NCBI RefSeq assembly: GCF_902477725.1
Contig: NZ_CABSIF010000013.1
Coordinates: 35,572-99,571 of the forward strand
DNA length: 64,000 bases
Direction: 5' to 3'
Source of the DNA: an uncultured Desulfovibrio sp.
GTDB taxonomy: Bacteria; Desulfobacterota; Desulfovibrionia; Desulfovibrionales; Desulfovibrionaceae
Numbering within the stretch: the stretch's first letter is position 1; each line of letters opens with the position of its first letter. The position numbers and the translations under genes are program-made. Below, one piece after another: positions 57,402 to 64,000 of this stretch. The notes beneath the pieces were generated by a model. It was not told the origin of the DNA. It worked only from the letters and a program-made list of their open reading frames with translations, and did not search any database.

Positions 57402-59000
57402 TTAATCCACCCGGTGATGGCAGCCAATACTTACCTTGTTACGCAACGCGGCCTGCGTGATGATGTACGAGGTCTGCGAGCCGTGGAAAAGATCCACCAG
57501 CCGCCGCGATATGCGCGTGCGCTTGTAAAAGTCGTGGATATGCCGCACAAGGTCGCGCATGTCTTCAAAGGCGCGGCGCAGGCGCGCTTCAGTGCGGGCA
57601 ATGCCCACATAGTTCCACATGGTATTGCGGATGTTTGTCCAGTCCTGAGCCACAAGGGCGGGGTCGTCCCTGCGTTCATCGCCTTCGTGTTTCCAGTCGG
57701 GGATGGCGGCGGCCAGAGCCTTGGGCAGGCCGCTTTCGGCTACAACGCGGTGGGCCAGATCCTTGCCGCTGCTCACGCCCCATACCAATGCCTCAAGCAG
57801 GGAGGTGCTGGCAAGACGGTTGGCCCCGTGCAGGCCGGTGCAGGCGCATTCGCCGATGGCGTAGAGCCCGTGCAGCGAGGTGCGGCCATGCACGTCAGTG
57901 AGCACGCCGCCGCAGAAGTAGTGGGCGGCAGGCACCACGGGAATGGGTTCCTTGAGGATGTCGATGCCGGCCTCGCGGCACTTTTCGTATACGGTAGGAA
58001 AGCGCGTGGGCACATCCTGCTCCACGCCGCTCACGTCCAGATACAGGCAGGGCGCGCCGGTGTGCAGCATTTCGTCCATCATGGCCTGGGCCACCACATC
58101 ACGCGGGGCCAGATCGCCCCTGGGGTCGTGATCAAGCATGAAAGCGCGGCCCTTGCTGTCAAGCAGACGCGCGCCTTCGCCGCGCATGGCCTCGGTAATG
58201 AGCGAGCGGCGGTTGCTGCGTTCTTCGTACAGCGCGGTTGGGTGGAACTGCATGAACTCGAGGTTGGCAAGGTCAACGCCAGCGCGAAAGGCCATGGACA
58301 TGCCAGTACCCACGCAGCCGGGCGCGTTGGTGGAGTGCAGAAATACCTGCCCCACGCCGCCGGTGGCAAGCACTGTCCAGTCTGCGAGGATGGTTTCCGT
58401 TTCGCCGGTTTCTTCATTGAGCACGTACGCGCCGAGGCAGCGGTTGCGCACCTCGTAGCGGTACTGCGAGGCCTTGGCGTGGTGGTGGCTGCTTAGAAGA
58501 TCGATGGCGGCGCGACGGTGCAGCCGCGTGATGCGCGGGTGGGCCAGCACCTGGGCGGTGAGGCCTTCCATGATGGCCCGGCCCGAAAAATCGGCGCAGT
58601 GCAGAATGCGCTGGGTGGAGTGCCCGCCCTCGCGCGTGAGGTTGAACGTGCCGTCCTCATTGCGGTCAAAGGGAACCTGGGCGCGCTTGATGAGCACCTC
58701 ATCCACGCACTGCGGGCCTTGCGCGCACAGAAAACTGACGGCTTTGTTGTAATTATAATTGTGCCCTGCAACCAGAATGTCCTTTTCCAGAGCTGGCGCG
58801 TCCGAGGGATACTCTGGCGTGGGATTTGCCTGATAGATGATGCCGCCCTGGGCAAGCTCGGAGTTGCCGTCAGCCAGCCTGTCTCCGGCGTTGAGCAGGA
58901 GGACGTCACAGCCGGAATCGGCAAGGGTCAGTGCAGCGGTGCATCCGGCAACGCCCGAGCCGATGATCAGCACGGGCACATGACGGCGAATAGAATTCAC
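57402..59000 (-). CDS. nadB: L-aspartate oxidase
   Basis: A 532-residue flavoprotein that makes iminoaspartate for NAD synthesis. The FAD motif VPVLIIGSGVAGCTAALTLA is at the start. GNSELAQGGIIY, the substrate region FMQFHPTALYEERSNRRSL near 240 with TEAMRGEGARL, and HYFCGGVLTDVHGRTSLHGL near 350 are characteristic. The start is a GTG (59000) with TGAGGT before it; a TTG ten codons upstream would overlap nadA. It lies 10 bases after nadA, and the two enzymes act in sequence to make quinolinate. Confidence 0.95.
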   Translation of the reverse strand: MNSIRRHVPVLIIGSGVAGCTAALTLADSGCDVLLLNAGDRLADGNSELAQGGIIYQANPTPEYPSDAPALEKDILVAGHNYNYNKAVSFLCAQGPQCVDEVLIKRAQVPFDRNEDGTFNLTREGGHSTQRILHCADFSGRAIMEGLTAQVLAHPRITRLHRRAAIDLLSSHHHAKASQYRYEVRNRCLGAYVLNEETGETETILADWTVLATGGVGQVFLHSTNAPGCVGTGMSMAFRAGVDLANLEFMQFHPTALYEERSNRRSLITEAMRGEGARLLDSKGRAFMLDHDPRGDLAPRDVVAQAMMDEMLHTGAPCLYLDVSGVEQDVPTRFPTVYEKCREAGIDILKEPIPVVPAAHYFCGGVLTDVHGRTSLHGLYAIGECACTGLHGANRLASTSLLEALVWGVSSGKDLAHRVVAESGLPKALAAAIPDWKHEGDERRDDPALVAQDWTNIRNTMWNYVGIARTEARLRRAFEDMRDLVRHIHDFYKRTRISRRLVDLFHGSQTSYIITQAALRNKVSIGCHHRVD

Positions 59001-59010
59001 GGCGCAAACC

Positions 59011-60057
59011 TCAGTTACCGCAAGCTTCAAGCATGCGGGTTAGGGAGAGACGGGCGGGGGGGCAGAGGTTCTCCTCAATGTGCAGAGGCGAGGCTGCTCC
59101 GGCGGCTACGCTTTGCAGCGTGGCCAGAAGCTTCTTTTCCGTAACCTTGGCCATGTTGCCGCAAATGGCATGCCCAAGCGGCAGAATGCGGCATTGGCCC
59201 GCATGGCGCTCAGCCAGACGGTACACAAGGTTGTTTTCCGTGCCGACAATAAGGGTCGTGCCCGGTTCTTCGGCGGCTACGCGGGCCGCCTCCTTGATGA
59301 GATATGACGTAGAACCTGCGCCATCGCAGGCTTCAATGACTTCCTGCCTGCATTCGGGGTGGGCGATGACGCGGCAGCCGGGGTATTCGGCGCGGATGGC
59401 TTCCACATCATCGGGTTCAAAACGCGCGTGGATGGCGCAACAACCGGGCCAGAGCAGCAGCTTGCGGTCAAGGGGCTGGGTTTCTGGCTGTACCAGCCCC
59501 GCAGCGCCCACGCGCAGCACATGGCGTTCGTCCTGGCTGATGCCCAAAGCTTCGGCGGTATTGTTGCCCAGATGTCTGTCGGGCAGAAAGAGCACGCCGT
59601 CGCCCTGATCCAGCGCCCAGCGCAGCATGATTTTGGCATTGGCCGATGTGCAGACCGCACCGCCAAATTCGCCCACCACGGCCTTGAGGGCCAGATCTGT
59701 GTTGACGTATGCCAGCGGAATAATCTTGCGGCCTGTGGCTGCGAGCTGCTCCAGTACCTTGCGGGCCAGGGGGGCCGGGGTCATGCGCGACATGAGGCAG
59801 TCTGCGTCCAGGCTGGGCAGATGCACGCTCTGGCCGGGCTTTGCCAGCAGGGCGGCGGATTCACCCATAAAATAGACGCCGCAAAAAACAATGTGGGCCG
59901 CGTCAATGCCGGGAACGCGGCGGGCAAGCTCCAGCGAATCGCCGGTGATGTCGCAGTGGCGCACCACGTTATCGTTCTGGTAGTGGTGCCCCATTATACA
60001 CAGATCCGCGCCAAGCTGTTTTTTCAGGGATGCGATTGCAGCGCTTGTGTCTTGCAT
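59011..60057 (-). CDS. nadA: Quinolinate synthase
   Basis: A 348-residue enzyme that condenses iminoaspartate with dihydroxyacetone phosphate using a [4Fe-4S] cluster. Motifs include CIMGHHYQNDNVVRHCDITG near 20, CGVYFMGESAALL near 60, SLDADCLMSRM with a cluster cysteine, VCTSANAKIML, HPECRQEVIEACDGAGST, and the late ENLCPPARLSL. The ATG at 60057 has GAGGA 7 bases upstream; the frame is open 23 codons further. It is followed at once by nadB. nadC is upstream with a 188-base spacer. Confidence 0.95.
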   Translation of the reverse strand: MQDTSAAIASLKKQLGADLCIMGHHYQNDNVVRHCDITGDSLELARRVPGIDAAHIVFCGVYFMGESAALLAKPGQSVHLPSLDADCLMSRMTPAPLARKVLEQLAATGRKIIPLAYVNTDLALKAVVGEFGGAVCTSANAKIMLRWALDQGDGVLFLPDRHLGNNTAEALGISQDERHVLRVGAAGLVQPETQPLDRKLLLWPGCCAIHARFEPDDVEAIRAEYPGCRVIAHPECRQEVIEACDGAGSTSYLIKEAARVAAEEPGTTLIVGTENNLVYRLAERHAGQCRILPLGHAICGNMAKVTEKKLLATLQSVAAGAASPLHIEENLCPPARLSLTRMLEACGN

Positions 60058-60245
60058 GTCAGGTTCCTCAGCAGGCAGTATGAAAAAAGAAGTGGCAAAT
60101 GCGGAATTTTGTTCCGGTGATGTCACTGTGTTGTCGCAATGTCGCCGTATGGTTACCGCCGTGGGTCAGCGTGTTGTTTCCACGGCTGGCGGTTTGCGGT
60201 GTGCGGAAGTATGGCAGCAGAACGCGGGCATGGCTGTTGCTGCGG

Positions 60246-61118
60246 CTACACTGCCAGCAGGGTCATGCTGAAATCTGCCGACACTGCGGAATGGGTCAGA
60301 CGCCCCACAGAAATAAAATCGGGCCTGCGCGGCTCGGTGAGCGCAAGGGCGCGGATGGTATCCAGCCGCACGCCGCCGCTCACTTCCGTTTCGATGGAGC
60401 GGGGCACAAGGGCGAGAGCCTCGGAAAGGCGCTGGCCGTCCATGTTGTCCATCATGATGCGGTCAGCCTTGGCGGCTACCGCTTCGCGCACATGGTCAAG
60501 GGTTCGGCACTCCACCTCGATGGGCGGGCAGGGCGCGTAATGCGCGCGCAGCTTGGCAACCGCCGCGGTGATGGAACCTGCGGCGTCGATGTGGTTGTCT
60601 TTGAGCATGAGCATTTCGGTCAGGTTTTTGCGGTGGTTGTGCCCACCGCCCGCCTGAACGGCGTATTTCTCGACCCAGCGCAGACCGGGAGTGGTTTTGC
60701 GGGTATCGAGCAGACGCACGCCAGTGCCTTCCAGTTCTCGCACATAGCGGGCTGTGAGGTTGGCGATGCCCGAAAGATGGGTGATGAAGTTCAGAATGAC
60801 GCGTTCGGCCTTGAGCATGGCCGTGGCCGGGGCCGTGATGTGCGCAACCTCTGTCATTGAGGGCACGGAGGCGGCTTCCATGACCAGCGCGCGCCACGTA
60901 AAAGGCGCGCCGATGCTTTTGAAAACAGCACCGATAACGGGCAGGCCCACAACCAGGGTGTCTTCCTTGGCGCGGATAACGGCGTTCATGGAGGATTCTG
61001 GGGCAAAAAGCCCCAGAGCGGTCATTTCAGGGCCGTCTTCCTCAAGAGCGAGATCGATGGATTTTTGGAGTAGCCGCTGACCTTCGGGAGAGAAAAATGC
61101 GGCCCAGGGCGTGAACAT
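60246..61118 (-). CDS. nadC: Nicotinate-nucleotide pyrophosphorylase (carboxylating)
   Basis: A 290-residue enzyme that converts quinolinate and PRPP to nicotinate mononucleotide. Conserved parts are ERVILNFITHLSGIANLTAR near 100, LLDTRKTTPGLRWVEKYAV near 130, GGGHNHRKNLTEMLMLKDNH, EVECRTLDHVREAV and the end ISVGRLTHSA. The start is uncertain: I prefer the ATG at 61118 with GGGGA before it, while an ATG at 61133 and a GTG at 61142 are alternatives. It precedes nadA and nadB on the same strand, completing the de novo route to NAD. Confidence 0.93.
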   Translation of the reverse strand: MFTPWAAFFSPEGQRLLQKSIDLALEEDGPEMTALGLFAPESSMNAVIRAKEDTLVVGLPVIGAVFKSIGAPFTWRALVMEAASVPSMTEVAHITAPATAMLKAERVILNFITHLSGIANLTARYVRELEGTGVRLLDTRKTTPGLRWVEKYAVQAGGGHNHRKNLTEMLMLKDNHIDAAGSITAAVAKLRAHYAPCPPIEVECRTLDHVREAVAAKADRIMMDNMDGQRLSEALALVPRSIETEVSGGVRLDTIRALALTEPRRPDFISVGRLTHSAVSADFSMTLLAV

Positions 61119-61467
61119 TGCGCTTGTCCCCATTTCTTGCACGTGCTAAGTGGAAACTCGCCCGTCAGGGCGCGCTCTGCACACGCTGCAAGACTGTAAA
61201 TATGGCCCGATTGCGGCGGTTGCCCAATACGGGTGTGGTGTAATAGATAGAATGCCCCGTGTTTCGCGTCAAGCTGCCGGGACTTCATGAGTTTTTTCAC
61301 AAGCATGACGTGCTGGTGACAATCAGGCATTTTTTGCTTAACAGTCGGCAGTGTTTTGCGGCTGCCCCGGCTATTGGCCGTGGTGGGGCTTTGCCGCTCC
61401 TTGTTGCAGGGTTGCGCCTTGGGCGCGACCATTCCACTTTGGCTACAGACTGGATTAGAGGCGCGCC
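61119..61467. other. Divergent region between nadC and mgtE
   Basis: A 349-base gap between divergent genes, so it should contain both promoters. I see no gene, no recognisable Mg-sensing riboswitch (M-box) and no clear -35/-10 pair. Nor did I find a convincing NadR- or NiaR-type operator. Confidence 0.35.
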
Positions 61468-62919
61468 ATGGCAGATCAGCACAACGACAAATTCCGTACC
61501 GATCCTGCGGAACAGCCCGGCAGCGCGCAGCCTCCTGTAGTACCTCCCCATCCTTCGTCTGAAAAAGACACCCTGCCCCCGGACGCGGCCTCTCTGCTGA
61601 CTGCGGAGCGCCCCGATGCCCATGATGAAGATTTTGCCGCGGAATACGCCGATGCCGAGTTTGTGCATCCGGCTGACATGGCCGACCATCTGGAGAATCT
61701 GAGTCTCGAAAAGCAGGTCAGCACCCTGAGCCGCATGTCCAAGGAGGACGCCGCCGAGGCGTTGGCCGAACTGGACGAGAATATGGCCGTGGACGTGCTG
61801 GAAAATCTGGACGACGACGTAGCCGCCCAGATTATCGCCGAGATGTCGCCTGACGACGCCGCCGACGTGCTGGACGAACTGGACGAGGATCACCGCGACG
61901 CCCTGCTGGAAAAGCTCGACCGCGAAGATTCGGAAGAATTGCGCAACCTGCTCAATTTTGATCCGGATTCTGCGGGCGGTGTCATGAACACCGAGCTTAT
62001 TCTGCTGGAAAAGAATTTCACGGCAGACGAAGCTATCGCCCATATCCGCAGTGAAATGGAAGACAAGGAAAGCCCCTACTACGCCTATGTGGTGGACGAA
62101 CATCAGGTGCTTGTGGGCGTGCTTTCTTTGCGCGACCTCATGCTGGCGCGGCCCGGCACCATCGTGGGCGACGCGGTTTCGGGCCAGAGCGTTGTCAGCG
62201 TCACCTACGATACGGACGAGCGCGAAGTGGCAAGCCTGCTTTCGCACTACAATTTTATGGCCATGCCCGTTGTGGACAACGAGGGGCATATCCTCGGCGT
62301 AGTTACCTATGACGACATCATGGACATCATGCACGAAGAAGCCAGCGCCGACATGCTGGGCATGGTGGGCGCCGACCCGGAAGAAAGCGTGGATACCCCC
62401 TGGCTTGAGAGTGTGCGCAAGCGCCTGCCCTGGCTGTTTGTGAACATGATAAATTCCGCCTTGTCGGCCTCTGTGGTCTATATGTTTGAGGGGTCCATCG
62501 CCCAGATGGCCGTGCTGGCCGTGCTCATGCCCATGGTGGCCAATCAGGCGGGCAATACGGGGCAGCAGGCTCTGGCGGTGATGATCCGCCAGTTGGCCAC
62601 AGACCGTTTTGACCAGAAAAAAGCCTGGATGGCCGTGGTGCGCGAGGGCAAGATCGGTCTTGTCACCGGTATGGCCATGGCTGTGGTGGCCCTTTTCGCT
62701 GCATGGTGGTTCACGGGCCTGCCCATGGTGGGCGCTGTCATGGGCGGGGCTCTCTTGTGCGACATGCTTTTGGGTGCTGTGGCTGGCGGCTCCATTCCGC
62801 TTATTTTTCGGGCGCTGGGGCGTGACCCCGCGCAGGCTTCAAGCATTTTTCTCACTACCATCACCGATGGCGCAGGCTTTTTTATCTTTTTGGGCCTGGC
62901 CTCTCTGTTCATTTTATAA
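61468..62919 (+). CDS. mgtE: Magnesium transporter MgtE
   Basis: A 483-residue magnesium channel. The acidic N-terminal superhelix (about residues 65-165) has repeats such as DDAADVLDELDEDHRDALLEK. Two CBS domains follow (about 170-295; YAYVVDEHQVLVGVLSLRDL and MPVVDNEGHILGVVTYDD), then five membrane helices. The pore region includes MPMVANQAGNTGQQALAVM near 350 and LLCDMLLGAVAGGSIPLIF near 430. The first 50 residues are a low-complexity Pro/Asp-rich extension. AGAGG precedes the ATG. Magnesium sensing is built into the protein, so no riboswitch is needed. Confidence 0.95.
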   Translation: MADQHNDKFRTDPAEQPGSAQPPVVPPHPSSEKDTLPPDAASLLTAERPDAHDEDFAAEYADAEFVHPADMADHLENLSLEKQVSTLSRMSKEDAAEALAELDENMAVDVLENLDDDVAAQIIAEMSPDDAADVLDELDEDHRDALLEKLDREDSEELRNLLNFDPDSAGGVMNTELILLEKNFTADEAIAHIRSEMEDKESPYYAYVVDEHQVLVGVLSLRDLMLARPGTIVGDAVSGQSVVSVTYDTDEREVASLLSHYNFMAMPVVDNEGHILGVVTYDDIMDIMHEEASADMLGMVGADPEESVDTPWLESVRKRLPWLFVNMINSALSASVVYMFEGSIAQMAVLAVLMPMVANQAGNTGQQALAVMIRQLATDRFDQKKAWMAVVREGKIGLVTGMAMAVVALFAAWWFTGLPMVGAVMGGALLCDMLLGAVAGGSIPLIFRALGRDPAQASSIFLTTITDGAGFFIFLGLASLFIL

Positions 62920-63153
62920 AAAATTTGTCACCCTTGGTCTGTTTGAGGGATCATGCCCCTGCAACGGCGCGGCTGTTACAGGGCAACCTTGCGTTGCCCC
63001 GTGTGCTGCATCATAGCCGCTGCGGCTTTCTTGCCGCGCGACCTGGGCATGGAGGCCTTCCGGCTTTGTCCCCCATTGCCGGAGTCAACGCCAACAGCCG
63101 CCACAGGGGAAGCGGGCCGAAACATCAGCTGCGAGAGCCGCAAAGCCGTGCCA

Positions 63154-63840
63154 ATGGGTGATATTCCGGGCGAGGTCTGCCGCATTTTGCTGGTGGACGA
63201 TCACAAGCTGCTTATGGAAGGCGTGCGCAGTTTGCTTGCGCCTTACGGGCATCTGCGCGTTGTGGGCATGGCCCAGAATGGAGGCGAGGCTGTGGCGCTG
63301 GCGGCATCCCTGCAACCGCATCTGCTGGTGCTTGATCTTGGCATGCCCGGCATGAACGGTCTTGAAACCGGGCGCGCCGTGCTTGAGGTGCGGCCACAGA
63401 CGCGCATTTTGGTCTATACAGGGCATGAAGATCAGCGCTGGCTGCCGGAGCTTATTGATCTGGGCATCATGGGGCATGTGCGCAAGTCTGAATCGCCCGG
63501 CGTGCTGCTGCGAGCCATTGAAAGTGTGCGCGCGGGCGAGATTTATCTGAGTTTTTCCGATCCGGGCGGGCGTGTGGCGGCCATGCTGCGTCAGCGGCGC
63601 GAGGCTGCCGATACGGCGAATGCCGATGCCGGGGCTGATCTGGGGGCGCTTTCGCCCCGCGAGAAAGAGATTTTTCGTTTGCTGGCTGACGGCATGAGCG
63701 TCAAGAGCATAGCTGCGGAGCTGTATATCAGCCCCAAGACGGTGGAAACCCACAAGTACAATCTGCTTACCAAGTTGCAGGCAGGCTCTGTGGGGGATTT
63801 GGTCAAGATTGCCATCCGGCATGGTCTTGTAAAGGTGTAG
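63154..63840 (+). CDS. LuxR-type (NarL family) response regulator
   Basis: About 228 residues from the chosen ATG. The receiver domain starts ILLVDDHKLLMEGVRSLL and has the phosphorylation site in LLVLDLGMPGMNGLE near 60. The conserved Thr/Lys positions are in ILVYTGHED and HVRKSESPG. The helix-turn-helix is LSPREKEIFRLLADGMSVKS followed by ISPKTVETHKYNLLTKL near 170-205. The frame is open to 62953 with other possible ATGs (63049, 62953); I chose the one nearest the domain although its ribosome-binding site is weak. No histidine kinase is visible in the window, and one might lie beyond the right edge. Confidence 0.88.
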   Translation: MGDIPGEVCRILLVDDHKLLMEGVRSLLAPYGHLRVVGMAQNGGEAVALAASLQPHLLVLDLGMPGMNGLETGRAVLEVRPQTRILVYTGHEDQRWLPELIDLGIMGHVRKSESPGVLLRAIESVRAGEIYLSFSDPGGRVAAMLRQRREAADTANADAGADLGALSPREKEIFRLLADGMSVKSIAAELYISPKTVETHKYNLLTKLQAGSVGDLVKIAIRHGLVKV

Positions 63841-63938
63841 GGGAAAGGCAGGAGAGGCAGAGAAAATTTTTGGTGGCGGGGTGAGCCTGTCGAGCGCATT
63901 TACGCAAACCCGTCTTTTTTGGCCGGACTGCGTTAAAG

Positions 63939-63988
63939 TCCTGTTTTTGATGCTCACGTACACGAGTACGCTGCGCTCAAAAGCAGGA
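63939..63988. repeat. Long imperfect hairpin at the right edge
   Basis: Arms TCCTGTTTTTGA (63939-63950) and TCAAAAGCAGGA (63977-63988) pair with one mismatch, around GTAC-containing inner arms. It lies about 100 bases after the response regulator gene. It resembles an intergenic repeat or a weak bidirectional terminator; no second copy was found in this window. Confidence 0.4.
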
Positions 63989-64000
63989 TTTTTCCTTGTC

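Noticed and set aside
1..64000. CRISPR arrays, tRNA or rRNA genes, insertion sequences and prophage genes
   Set aside because: I looked for regular direct repeats, tRNA T-loop signatures, transposase motifs and phage structural genes and found none. The dispersed hairpin elements are not spaced like CRISPR repeats.

Overview
The window looks like a chromosomal segment of a sulfate-reducing bacterium of the Desulfovibrio group. The best evidence is a 907-residue molybdenum aldehyde oxidoreductase at 4832-7555. Its [2Fe-2S] cysteines (40, 45, 48, 60, 100, 103, 137, 139) and active-site Glu869 sit at the positions I recall for the D. gigas enzyme. The genes around it follow an order I recall from D. 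vulgaris (about DVU1550-DVU1559). GC content is high throughout. I found no rRNA, tRNA, insertion sequence, prophage or CRISPR array.

Layout. (1) 1-3420, minus strand: the start of a cupin gene with a Crp-type operator, a Crp/Fnr regulator, an orphan polysaccharide export protein and a lipoprotein. (2) 3714-16361, plus strand: a MoeA-like protein, the aldehyde oxidoreductase, then eight tightly packed genes. These are a flavin/Fe-S protein, a zinc-ribbon protein, a methyltransferase, a C_GCAxxG_C_C protein, a radical SAM protein, an AMP-forming ligase, a nucleotidyltransferase-HD fusion and a histidine phosphatase. Two genes look like molybdopterin cofactor handling; the others suggest an uncharacterised modification or redox pathway tied to the oxidoreductase. 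(3) 16407-17785, minus: a cysteine-cluster protein and a paired SMR efflux system with a structured leader. (4) 18149-25421, minus: a run guaB-guaA-tatB-tatC-hisB-lipoprotein-hisA in which most junctions overlap. (5) 26114-30201, plus: ffh, rpsP, khpA, rimM, mutM. (6) 30412-42288, minus: pbpC with a giant alpha-2-macroglobulin, then ppx and ppk1. (7) 42503-44593, minus: a chemoreceptor with a good sigma-28 promoter. (8) 44897-48853, plus: an Nramp transporter, then an odd three-gene operon (signal-less substrate-binding-like protein, HypB/UreG-like GTPase, soluble ABC ATPase) behind a duplicated palindromic operator. (9) 49022-61118, minus: a small unknown gene, hypE and hypD, argC, a DUF1844 protein, a class V aminotransferase, an RlmI-type methyltransferase, an unknown anchored protein, and nadB, nadA, nadC. 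(10) 61468-63840, plus: mgtE and a LuxR-type response regulator.

The strongest candidates for something undescribed are the three-gene operon at 46370-48853 and the pathway around the aldehyde oxidoreductase. A dispersed hairpin element occurs three times, downstream of minus-strand genes (near 30316, 49384 and 51677). Start codons were chosen by ribosome-binding site and domain fit; where I chose an internal start I say so. All family assignments come from reading motifs, not from a database search.
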